Below, one piece after another: positions 1-4,963 of a stretch of DNA of 6,216 bases; the first letter of the stretch is position 1; every line of letters begins with the position of its first letter. The stretch covers positions 1 to 6,216 of the forward strand of contig CAJAFJ010000494.1 of NCBI GenBank assembly GCA_903938955.1. Reading direction: 5' to 3'. The notes beneath the pieces were generated by a model. It was not told the DNA's origin and made no database searches. It was given only the letters and a program-made list of their open reading frames with translations. The DNA is from an uncultured beta proteobacterium. Lineage in GTDB: Bacteria; Pseudomonadota; Gammaproteobacteria; Burkholderiales; Burkholderiaceae. Both the position numbers and the translations under genes were made by a program.

Positions 1-630
1 AGGGGTAGCCGGTCGCACGGTTGAAGATGGCGGTATGGGAACTTGAGAGCCAATCACGCCGACGTTGAAGTAACCGTAAGACGGAGAAACGTAAGCAGCA
101 CGAACGAGACCACCTGAAACAGTGCAAGAGTTGACGGTGGTATTTGGCCCCATCCCCATTAACGGAGCCTGGGCAGCACAAAGTGCATCAGCGCTCGAAT
201 GAGTCCCAGCCGTACCTGTTGACTTGTATTCGTAGCAAGACGCAGAACAACCCGCAACAACCTTGACCCACTGACCACCAACAAGAGAGTACCCCGAACT
301 TTCATACCAGTCATAAATAGCTGCACCCGCCAAAACAGCGGCAAAAAGAGCTGGATTACCAAAAGCAGATTTGGCAGCAAATTGACCTGCATTCGCGGCA
401 AAACGGTACGCAGCAGGCATTGAAACAGCCTTACCGCCAACGTTAATCACGGCGGGGACTGTTGAGCGAACACCATTCAAAAAACTAGCGTCATTCGCAG
501 CAGCTTTGTAAAGATTACCGGCAGTAGTGCCAGCCGACCAAGTTGGAGGGGGCGCAAGTTGGGCGTAACCAGCAAAAGAGGAACTTGACGCGAAGAGAAG
601 CGCAACGATCAGGAGTTTGAAATTAGCCAT
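1..630 (-). CDS. pIII-like minor coat / adsorption protein (TspB-like), 3' end missing
   Basis: The frame is open for 210 codons from ATG at 630 to the window edge, so the C-terminal part is missing. The start has a GGGGG Shine-Dalgarno 4 nt upstream. Residues 1-20 form a clear signal peptide (MANFKL, a hydrophobic core, then SSSSFA) with probable cleavage before GYAQLAPPPT. The mature part is rich in Ala and Gly, has a hydrophobic helix near residues 93-110 (ending IYDWYE), and has four cysteines (C128, C132, C151, C169) that could form periplasmic disulfides. It ends in a Pro/Ser/Thr-rich stretch (residues 198-210) that looks like a linker between domains. Position after the coat genes and before the pVI-like and Zot genes is that of gene III, whose product binds the host pilus/Tol receptor and caps the virion. 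The general look resembles TspB-type proteins of Neisseria filamentous phages; this is from memory of the family, not from a search. The start overlaps the 3' end of a tiny hydrophobic ORF. Confidence 0.72.
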   Translation of the reverse strand, partial: MANFKLLIVALLFASSSSFAGYAQLAPPPTWSAGTTAGNLYKAAANDASFLNGVRSTVPAVINVGGKAVSMPAAYRFAANAGQFAAKSAFGNPALFAAVLAGAAIYDWYESSGYSLVGGQWVKVVAGCSASCYEYKSTGTAGTHSSADALCAAQAPLMGMGPNTTVNSCTVSGGLVRAAYVSPSYGYFNVGVIGSQVPIPPSSTVRPATP

Positions 631-677
631 GCAGCCCCCAAAATGCAGACCATGACGGCCATAAAACCGGGTGTCAT
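609..677 (-). CDS. tiny hydrophobic ORF (22 aa), possible pVII/pIX-size coat protein
   Basis: An ATG at 677 overlaps the stop of the upstream 106-aa membrane protein (ATGA), with GAGGG placed 8 nt upstream. The frame runs 22 codons to TGA at 609-611, ending 22 nt inside the pIII-like gene in another frame. The product starts MTPGF and is then almost wholly apolar (AVMVCILGAAWLI) with a short polar end SNS, so it is one potential membrane span. Filamentous phages encode very small end-cap proteins (pVII and pIX of M13 are 33 and 32 residues), and this one sits where such a gene could be. It is shorter than those, and a 22-codon frame can arise by chance. An alternative is that it only serves as a coupling peptide that brings ribosomes to the pIII start. 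I do not recognise the sequence. Confidence 0.4.
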   Translation of the reverse strand: MTPGFMAVMVCILGAAWLISNS

Positions 678-994
678 TCGTGAAGCCCTCGACGGATAAA
701 GAGGATGCCTGCAACGGCGAGCCAGCAAGCGGCAATTCCCCACGCGATGATTAATCCATCAGCGGTATCGAGAAGACCACAGGGGAGAGGGGTGACAGTT
801 TCAGTCGTGGTGACAACTGACGTATTCGAAACATTGCGCAACACGTATGTGATGGAGGTAGCCGTTTGACCAGTGGAGTCCACCACATACGTGGCCGTAC
901 CAATTTGACGAACGCCGCCCACCTCCTTAGCCGCCATGGCCTGAACCGCCGCTAAGGGCGTGGAGTAGCAAGCGTCGCCAACTTGGTACGACAT
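674..994 (-). CDS. small inner-membrane / minor coat protein (106 aa)
   Basis: ATG at 994 lies 1 nt after the major coat stop, with AAGGG 9 nt upstream (inside the end of the coat gene). The N-terminal 70 residues are polar and Thr/Val-rich, starting MSYQVGDACYSTP. There is no signal peptide. Residues about 80-101 form one strong transmembrane helix (LIIAWGIAACWLAVAGILF) followed by RRGLHE. The C-terminal transmembrane segment with basic residues after it implies an N-out/C-in topology like that of the mature major coat protein, and the tail FIRRGL nearly repeats the coat tail FIRKGL. Proteins of this size and layout follow the coat gene in several Neisseria-type and Pf-type phages, where they are taken as minor coat proteins. 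The exact virion role is inferred. Two cysteines (C9, C72) lie in the soluble part. Confidence 0.65.
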   Translation of the reverse strand: MSYQVGDACYSTPLAAVQAMAAKEVGGVRQIGTATYVVDSTGQTATSITYVLRNVSNTSVVTTTETVTPLPCGLLDTADGLIIAWGIAACWLAVAGILFIRRGLHE

Positions 995-995
995 A

Positions 996-1187
996 TCACA
1001 GACCCTTACGGATGAACTTTACGGCAGCGATGGCGATGATTGCCACCAGCACGGCACCGGCAACCACCAAGCCGTCAGCTTTCATATCAGTAATTGCCGT
1101 GGTGACAGCGGCGGGAACTTCAGCGAATGCAGAAGCGCCAACAGTTGCCAAAGAAGCCAGACCCAAGAAACGGAGAGTTTTGTTCAT
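996..1187 (-). CDS. major coat protein (pVIII-like) precursor, 63 aa
   Basis: This is the textbook inovirus coat precursor. ATG at 1187 has AAAGG 6 nt upstream; a longer frame open to 1238 runs through the leader hairpins and is not used. Residues 1-22 are a signal peptide (MNKTLRFLG, then a hydrophobic core to ASAFA) with cleavage after A22. The mature protein is about 41 residues: an acidic amphipathic N-terminus (EVPAAVTTAITDMKADG), one transmembrane helix around residues 40-57 (VVAGAVLVAIIAIAAV) and a basic C-terminus KFIRKGL that would face the DNA inside the virion. The length, the AITDMKADG region and the basic end match Pf1/Xanthomonas/Neisseria-type pVIII. Thousands of copies form the helical virion tube after leader peptidase cleavage in the inner membrane. 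It is encoded after ssb and a 73-aa gene, has its own 71-nt leader, and is likely expressed more strongly than its neighbours. Confidence 0.93.
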   Translation of the reverse strand: MNKTLRFLGLASLATVGASAFAEVPAAVTTAITDMKADGLVVAGAVLVAIIAIAAVKFIRKGL

Positions 1188-1258
1188 AGTGAACCTTTCA
1201 AATTGACCGAGAAAACGCCCGGTCAGCGTATAGCCCAAAAACGGGCAAATTAGGGAAG
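1188..1258 (-). promoter_or_regulatory. coat gene leader with two inverted repeats
   Basis: This is the longest non-coding gap inside the minus-strand operon (71 nt). It holds two inverted repeats: GCCC (1233-1236) with GGGC (1243-1246), and TGACCG (1204-1209) with CGGTCA (1220-1225, 10-nt loop). The second ends just upstream of the AAAGG ribosome binding site at 1194-1198. In the minus-strand transcript these could form an mRNA 5' hairpin after processing, an attenuator, or part of a separate coat promoter. A TATACG hexamer (1227-1232) could be a -10 box, but I see no well-spaced -35 for it. The need for far more coat protein than other products makes separate control here plausible. Confidence 0.4.
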
Positions 1259-1480
1259 TTAAAGCGGGTAATCGTCAGCCGTGCCAAGACGGTCAAGGTC
1301 GATAAAAACCGGCATGTCGTCAAAGTCGCAATGGTCTAAAGCGAGTTGTGCGATTGATTCGAAATCAGTGAGGACACCACCGCCAGCCTCTCGCAAGTTG
1401 GACACCCATACGGGCGAACCATCTTCAAGCGAGGGACAGAGAAATTTGCCCGTGTTGAGAGACTGGACGATGAGCCGCAT
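1259..1480 (-). CDS. unknown 73-aa soluble protein between ssb and coat gene
   Basis: ATG at 1480 is 2 nt after the ssb stop and has AAGG 7 nt upstream, inside the ssb end. The product is acidic and soluble, with no signal peptide or membrane span. It starts MRLIVQSLNTGKFLCPS and has a C-terminal acidic stretch around residues 51-73 (DFDDMPVFIDLDRLGTADD). The pattern of beta-type residues at the start (RLIVQ, GKFLCP, PVWVSNL) suggests a small beta-sheet fold. Small genes are common at this position in filamentous phages of Gram-negative hosts, but I do not recognise a named family. Tight packing on the upstream side supports a real gene; a role in replication control or in DNA packaging would be a guess. 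Confidence 0.65.
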   Translation of the reverse strand: MRLIVQSLNTGKFLCPSLEDGSPVWVSNLREAGGGVLTDFESIAQLALDHCDFDDMPVFIDLDRLGTADDYPL

Positions 1481-1482
1481 GG

Positions 1483-1812
1483 TTAGGCCTTGACAGTCGC
1501 TGGAGCGGTACGAGCGGGTTTGATGTCCAAGAGGGTGAGCTTGGTTTTGCCATCGGCAGCGGCGACAACATCAAAGGTGCAATCAACCATGATGCCGGTT
1601 TCGGGCCAGCCCGCTTTCAGGTGTTCCCATTTTTTCCACTCGGTGGAATCACCAAAAGTGAACGGGCGTGATTCCATTCCGCAGCCATCGCCTGCACTGT
1701 TGTCAGCGACGTCCGCCAAGATAAAAAACTTGGTGGAGGAATAGCTTTTGCCTTCCATGGTCACAGCGGATTGTTTAATGCCGGTGCAACGGGCGGTCGA
1801 GTTCATTTTCAT
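1483..1812 (-). CDS. phage ssDNA-binding protein (pV-like), 109 aa
   Basis: ATG at 1812 lies 18 nt after the rep stop, with AGGA 9 nt upstream; a second in-frame ATG at 1806 is a possible alternative start. The product is 109 residues with no membrane span. It has alternating beta-type segments and aromatic residues (Y24, F29, F30, F51, F53, W59, W62, W69, F80), then a final strand KTKLTLLDIKPA followed by a flexible Ala/Thr/Lys tail. This fits an OB-fold ssDNA-binding protein. Its place directly between the replication initiator and the coat region is that of gene V in filamentous phages. Such a protein coats newly made viral strands, stops complementary-strand synthesis and is replaced by coat protein at the membrane. 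The function is inferred mainly from position, size and composition; sequence similarity was not tested. Confidence 0.62.
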   Translation of the reverse strand: MKMNSTARCTGIKQSAVTMEGKSYSSTKFFILADVADNSAGDGCGMESRPFTFGDSTEWKKWEHLKAGWPETGIMVDCTFDVVAAADGKTKLTLLDIKPARTAPATVKA

Positions 1813-1830
1813 TTTGAGGTTTCCTAGGTG

Positions 1831-3093
1831 TTATGCAAAAGAGTAGGTGGCATGAGTGCCAGCATCTTTTACGAGGTTGAAAGACGAGAGAACAGTGAGA
1901 GCTGGTGACAGTTGCGCCTGAATTTCAGCGCGAGAAAATTTGGACAAACGGCCCGGCAGTTTTTGGCCTGAAACGATGGCGGTGAATTCATCGACACCGA
2001 GGAATTCAAAGGCCAGAGCCATCGACGCGGCAGCGGTATTTTTGAGCCAACGGAGGGAGCGCACGCATTCAGCTTTCACCGTTTCAATGGGCAGGCGTGG
2101 AGCGCATAAAACGGGATCAGGTACGACCTGAGAGTCAGCCAGGTGAATCATGGATTCGTGCCAGTCAGAGGCACCCGCGAAATAATCGGCAGGGCGACGC
2201 AACATGTCAGTGCCGAGCACCCGTAATTTGTTGCCATAGCGAAGCTCTACACGCAGCCATTCCGAGCCGGAATTGACACCGAAAAGCTGATGGCCTTTTT
2301 CGTAGCAGTTGGTTTGTTTTCCGCTTTCTTTCGAGCCGAAATAGAGGGAGCGTTCTTGGCCGTTTAGCCAGTCGCCGACACAGGCGGATTTCAGCTTTCG
2401 CCCACCGACATCACAGAGGCCGGTTTTGTACTGGGTCACGATGGAGTCAAGGCCACCGGGTATGCCGTCAAAGAAATCTAACGCCAAGTCACAGCGGGTC
2501 ATGGTGGCGTTGCAGTCATCCACCAAATCGGCGATGCGTTCTGCCCAGCCACTGGCGGCAAAGGTGCAGGCAGCGCCAAACAGGTTCGCGTGAATGGTTT
2601 TGCTTTGGCTCTGTTGGCGTGGTGACTCACTAGAGGACAGGAAGCCGACCCAGCCGCATTCACTGCCGTTTCGCTCTATTGACCAGCGGAATTTATAGAA
2701 GTCCAAACCCTTGCGAATTTCAGCGGCAACGTTGAATTCAGGGCCAAGTGCTTTGGCAGTTTCAGTCGCCAATTCGTGAGCCTGGGCGGAGGCATCAAAT
2801 TCGGAATCGGGCAAATCGGCGAGGATTCGCTGAAATTGTGCGGTACGAGTGGCTTCATCCCAAATACTGGTCGAGGTCAATTTTGGGAAAAGTTGGTCAA
2901 CGTCAGGCGCTGGAGCGTTGCGAAGCAAAGCGGTAAAGCGCACCCAATCGACGTGAACGGCGCATTTGGATTGTTGACGCTCAGCCAGAAGGCGTAATTT
3001 AACTTCGCCACCGTCAGCCACAAGCAGGGAGCCAGCAGCCCGGTTTTTTGGAATTGCCGAATGCTTGTAATTAGGTTTATGTGCTGTAGTCAT
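1831..3093 (-). CDS. phage replication initiation protein (Rep_trans / RstA-like), 420 aa
   Basis: ATG at 3093 overlaps the stop of the upstream PP-loop gene (ATGA); the frame is open to a TTG at 3102 but the coupled ATG is preferred. Motifs of the rolling-circle 'replication initiation factor' family (Pfam Rep_trans, which includes RstA of CTXphi and Neisseria phage Rep) are visible. They are an early CAVHVDWVRFT strand (about residues 44-54), TRCDLALDFFDG (about 199-210), RSLYFGSKESGKQ followed by CYEKG (about 248-267) and WLRVELRYGNK (about 279-289). Acidic residues in the DLALDF motif probably bind metal, and a tyrosine in the LYFG or CYEKG segment is a candidate nicking residue. The length matches full members of the family. 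The role is to nick the plus-strand origin on the circular duplex and start rolling-circle synthesis of viral DNA. The origin it acts on is probably in 4896-5044. Confidence 0.88.
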   Translation of the reverse strand: MTTAHKPNYKHSAIPKNRAAGSLLVADGGEVKLRLLAERQQSKCAVHVDWVRFTALLRNAPAPDVDQLFPKLTSTSIWDEATRTAQFQRILADLPDSEFDASAQAHELATETAKALGPEFNVAAEIRKGLDFYKFRWSIERNGSECGWVGFLSSSESPRQQSQSKTIHANLFGAACTFAASGWAERIADLVDDCNATMTRCDLALDFFDGIPGGLDSIVTQYKTGLCDVGGRKLKSACVGDWLNGQERSLYFGSKESGKQTNCYEKGHQLFGVNSGSEWLRVELRYGNKLRVLGTDMLRRPADYFAGASDWHESMIHLADSQVVPDPVLCAPRLPIETVKAECVRSLRWLKNTAAASMALAFEFLGVDEFTAIVSGQKLPGRLSKFSRAEIQAQLSPALTVLSSFNLVKDAGTHATYSFA

Positions 3094-3842
3094 ATCAAGC
3101 AAACCCCGCAGGTTTGACCATCACCGGACATAGCATCTTTTCCGATCACAGCAGCAATCGAAATCACACGTTCACTTTGGGAATGCCCGAAAGCATCATG
3201 GCCAAATGCTTTGGCTTTGACGTTGGGACCACTGGCGAGACATGGAAAGCATCCAACGCGGTCAAAACCTTCTGCATAGAGAGGGTTTGCGTTGGGGAAA
3301 ATCAAGGCTTTGACTTCGCAAGAGGTCCAGTTCAAGACCGGCAAGCGAAAACGAACACCAGCAGCGCCTAGCTTTTTAGGATACTTGACCGGGAAAAGTT
3401 CATGCGGCTGATAGAGATCAGATTCAATAACCGATGCGTAACGCTTGGCACGTTCTGGACTCTCATTTGAGCGCATGCCGTACCAAACTTCAAACGGGCC
3501 ATTGGTCAATGCAAACGCTGCATAGAAATCTCGCGACGGGCGCATTTTCAATTCGTCGGTGCAAAAGCGTGCGACACCACTGGGGAAGCGGCCATACTTC
3601 AAACATTTGTCATCAACCGAACCGGCACAAACAGTTTCAATGCGGACGCCATATAGCGAACGGATGAAATCAATGTGAGCGTAGGTTTTTGGGTGTTCAA
3701 ACTGGGTGTCACAGAACAGACCAAGAACCGAATCAGCGCCAAATTCGGCACATGCCAATTGAAGGCAGGCTTGTGAATCCTTACCACCTGAAACGGGAAC
3801 GACGCAACGGATTAAAGAAGCTGCTACAGGTGCGGAGGTCAT
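3090..3842 (-). CDS. PAPS reductase / DndC-like PP-loop ATP pyrophosphatase, 250 aa
   Basis: ATG at 3842 overlaps the upstream stop (ATGA), with GAGGTG 5 nt upstream. The PP-loop VSGGKDS is at residues 17-23 and would bind the ATP pyrophosphate. FCTDELKMRP (93-102) matches the conserved Cys-x3-4-K-x2-P segment of the PAPS reductase superfamily. YGMRSNESPERAK (121-133) matches the GxRxxES-RA motif of phage and DndC-like members. C198FPC201 and C245GVC248 give two CxxC pairs that could hold an Fe-S cluster or zinc. The N-terminal lobe is complete and the length is normal for phage members of the family. Relatives either reduce PAPS, activate nucleotides or transfer sulfur to nucleic acid (DndC in DNA phosphorothioation). 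No DndB/D/E or cysteine desulfurase lies in the window, so a full phosphorothioation pathway is not encoded here. It is placed between two unknown small genes and rep. Family assignment is strong; the substrate is unknown. Confidence 0.83.
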   Translation of the reverse strand: MTSAPVAASLIRCVVPVSGGKDSQACLQLACAEFGADSVLGLFCDTQFEHPKTYAHIDFIRSLYGVRIETVCAGSVDDKCLKYGRFPSGVARFCTDELKMRPSRDFYAAFALTNGPFEVWYGMRSNESPERAKRYASVIESDLYQPHELFPVKYPKKLGAAGVRFRLPVLNWTSCEVKALIFPNANPLYAEGFDRVGCFPCLASGPNVKAKAFGHDAFGHSQSERVISIAAVIGKDAMSGDGQTCGVCLI

Positions 3843-4051
3843 TTACCCACCTCAAGAGTGTTATCCCCGTGATTACCAAGGGGGGCGCTTCGCGGTGCGG
3901 CCCCGGCCTTCGCAAGCTCAGTCCCAGCCCGCCCCGCGCCGCTTGTCGGCAGGCGCACAAGACCGAAAAGAGCCAAATGTTGGGCGTCCAAGAATTCAGC
4001 GATGGCACGCCATGGGCCAGCGTTGCGGTGGGAGTGGGCGAGGGCGTTCAT
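3839..4051 (-). CDS. unknown 70-aa protein, coupled to both neighbours
   Basis: ATG at 4051 lies 2 nt after the stop of the 107-aa gene, with GGGG in the end of that gene as a possible ribosome binding site. The stop overlaps the next start as ATGA. A TTG at 4057 could extend it by two residues but is less likely. The product begins MNALAHSHRNAGPWRAI and has a helical stretch AIAEFLDAQHLALFGLVRL. Its second half is rich in Gly, Ala, Pro and Arg (about residues 33-70) and looks disordered. That half is encoded by DNA much richer in GC than the rest of the operon, which contains a hairpin at 3878-3910. I do not recognise a family. Coupling at both ends argues that it is translated, although it could mainly hand ribosomes on to the PP-loop gene. 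Confidence 0.55.
   Translation of the reverse strand: MNALAHSHRNAGPWRAIAEFLDAQHLALFGLVRLPTSGAGRAGTELAKAGAAPRSAPLGNHGDNTLEVGK
3878..3910. repeat. GC-rich interrupted inverted repeat inside the 70-aa gene
   Basis: AAGG (3878-3881) and GGGGC (3882-3886) pair with GCCCC (3900-3904) and CCTT (3907-3910), with a 2-nt bulge at 3905-3906 and a 13-nt loop. It lies about 40-70 nt before the start of the PP-loop gene on the minus strand, so it could shape translation of that gene in the mRNA. It may also be only a by-product of the local GC-rich coding sequence. Confidence 0.3.
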
Positions 4052-4053
4052 GA

Positions 4054-4377
4054 TCAACCCCGGAGGACCTGAGAAAAGGCCGTGATGTTGAAATAGGGAG
4101 TTCCAACAGAAAAGGCCATTGAGTCAAAACCGCCCATTGGCAGGTAATCCGGCGCGTCTAAAGACTCGTTACGAGCCGAACATAAAAAATCATTACGCAA
4201 AAGGGAAAAAGAAGGCGAGCCAGTCACATCATGACGAATGACCTCAAAACGAGGCAACGGGTTAGGGCAAGAAGGGAGAAAGCACCCCCGCAGCGCCGGA
4301 TGATCGGAAACCGCAAAATCTTCGGTATCCGGGGTTTGTGCTGCGAAGGCGCTAAAACTGAGTTGTGTGGAGGTCAT
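4054..4377 (-). CDS. unknown 107-aa protein, first gene of the phage operon
   Basis: ATG at 4377 has AAGGA about 8 nt upstream and is the first gene after the divergent control region, so it is probably the first product made from the operon promoter. The protein starts MTSTQLSFSAFAAQ and has no clear signal peptide or membrane span. It contains a short Cys/Pro-rich segment (RGCFLPSCPNPLPRF, about residues 30-44), a third cysteine in FLCSARNES, and aromatic segments near the C-terminus (GTPYFNITAFSQVLRG). I do not recognise a family. Genes in this place in other filamentous phages often control replication or the lysogenic state, but nothing in this sequence shows that. The next gene follows after 2 nt, which supports a real translated unit. 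Confidence 0.6.
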   Translation of the reverse strand: MTSTQLSFSAFAAQTPDTEDFAVSDHPALRGCFLPSCPNPLPRFEVIRHDVTGSPSFSLLRNDFLCSARNESLDAPDYLPMGGFDSMAFSVGTPYFNITAFSQVLRG

Positions 4378-4499
4378 TTGCGGTTTCCTTGCGTTTTCTG
4401 AGAAAATCCAGCCGATCAGGGCTGAAAATCATTGTGCTAGAAAGTAGCACATGCGCAAATGTACACCAAAATCGAACGCGCAAAGAAAAGAGGCAAGCA
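4378..4499. promoter_or_regulatory. divergent promoter / control region
   Basis: These 122 bp separate the plus-strand regulator from the minus-strand phage operon and must hold promoters for both, unless transcription reads in from outside. For the minus strand, TTGCGC (4453-4458) and CACAAT or ACAATG (about 4431-4436) are spaced 16-17 nt, a plausible -35/-10 pair lying across the operator-like repeat. A plus-strand pair is less clear. The region also holds a near-palindrome TTTTCT-G-AGAAAA (4394-4406) and a direct repeat GAAAATC (4402-4408 and 4424-4430). The regulator has AAGAGG 6 nt before its ATG. Confidence 0.5.
4433..4451. promoter_or_regulatory. operator-like perfect inverted repeat TGTGCTA-N5-TAGCACA
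   Basis: This is a perfect 7-bp inverted repeat with a GAAAG spacer, 19 bp in all. It is placed centrally between the divergent regulator and operon and overlaps the best minus-strand promoter candidate. Size and symmetry fit a dimeric HTH repressor site. The likely binder is the adjacent regulator encoded from 4500, which could then control both its own gene and the phage operon. Binding is inferred. Confidence 0.55.
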
Positions 4500-4895
4500 A
4501 TGAAGCCGAAATATTTAGATGAATTGATTGACCGAGCCAGCAAAGCAGCAGGCAGCGACTCGGAATTGGCCCGACAACTGGAGGTCAGCCGCAGCTTTGT
4601 CAGCGATTGGAGAAACGAGCGGAAAAAATGCCCAGCCGCTGACGTGGCGTTAATGGCAGCAATCGCCGGACTTGACGCCGAGGCTTGGGGAGCCCGCGCC
4701 CTGATAGCCCAACACGAAGGCACCAGCAAGGGAGCGAAGCTGGAAGCGGCGCTAAAAAAAGCATTGCTAGCGACTGGCGCGGCGCTGCTTTCCAGTTCAG
4801 CCAGCGCGACAGCCGCTACTGATGGATTTCACAATCTGATAATCGACTTTATACGATGTATCTTGTGTAAACCAAAAGTGTACAACTTGGCCTAA
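4500..4895 (+). CDS. helix-turn-helix regulator (DUF3693-like), 131 aa
   Basis: ATG at 4500 has AAGAGG 6 nt upstream. The frame stays open upstream to 4365 but that part crosses the operator and the other promoter. Residues about 20-42 form a Cro/CI-like helix-turn-helix (SELARQLEVSRSFVSDWRNE), and the following helices (DVALMAAIAGLDAEAW, ALIAQHEG) match the small phage regulators annotated DUF3693, in which a YdaS/Cro-type HTH is followed by an LA-E-type helix and a hydrophobic tail. The C-terminal half has a hydrophobic Ala-rich segment (88-107) and a second one, NLIIDFIRCILCKPKVY (about 112-128), with C120 and C123. Membrane or dimer contacts by this tail are possible. It is divergent from the phage operon and so is the candidate repressor or switch for replication and lysogeny, comparable in place to RstR of CTXphi. 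Confidence 0.78.
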   Translation: MKPKYLDELIDRASKAAGSDSELARQLEVSRSFVSDWRNERKKCPAADVALMAAIAGLDAEAWGARALIAQHEGTSKGAKLEAALKKALLATGAALLSSSASATAATDGFHNLIIDFIRCILCKPKVYNLA

Positions 4896-4916
4896 AAACA
4901 GGGCCGGTGTTTTTTT
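4894..4916. terminator. weak terminator after the regulator gene
   Basis: AAAAACA (4894-4900) pairs with TGTTTTT (4908-4914) around a GGGCCGG loop and is followed by two more T residues, so a run of seven T ends the plus-strand transcript. The stem is AT-rich, and a rival GGCC/GGCC pairing is possible, so it may be inefficient. With its A-run it could also act on minus-strand transcripts coming from zot. Confidence 0.4.
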
Positions 4917-4935
4917 AAGTATAAAGGCTTCGCAC

Positions 4936-4951
4936 ATGGGGGCGCCCCCAT
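4936..4951. repeat. 16-bp perfect palindrome ATGGGGGCGCCCCCAT
   Basis: The two halves are exactly self-complementary with no spacer. In ssDNA it could only fold with a few central bases unpaired, or it could bind a dimeric protein in duplex DNA. It is 12 bp from the neighbouring hairpin at 4964. A Rep-binding site, part of the packaging signal or a bidirectional terminator are all possible. Confidence 0.6.
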
Positions 4952-4963
4952 ACCCCCCTGAAC

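Noticed and set aside
159..440. 93-codon minus-strand frame inside the pIII-like gene
   Set aside because: It is a shadow of the signal-peptide-bearing frame that is open from 630 to the edge.
1188..1238. Longer start for the major coat gene (to 1238)
   Set aside because: It would put 17 residues in front of a proper signal peptide and cover the leader hairpins; ATG 1187 has AAAGG at 6 nt.
3094..3102. TTG start of rep at 3102
   Set aside because: The ATG at 3093 makes an ATGA overlap like the other junctions, and the only G-rich run sits too close to the TTG.
4452..4478. Second dif-like string (TGCGCAAATGTACA) in the control region
   Set aside because: TGCGCA and AATGTA match the dif left arm only with a one-base deletion, and the right arm does not match.
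4365..4499. N-terminal extension of the HTH gene to ATG 4365
   Set aside because: It runs across the operator and the opposite promoter and lacks a ribosome binding site; ATG 4500 has AAGAGG and starts right at the conserved part.
4846..4873. XerCD dif-like site (ACTTTATACGA-TGTATC-TTGTGTAAACC)
   Set aside because: About half of the positions fit a beta/gammaproteobacterial dif by eye, with the XerD arm best. That is near what the best chance match in an AT-richer patch would give, and the site lies inside the regulator coding sequence.
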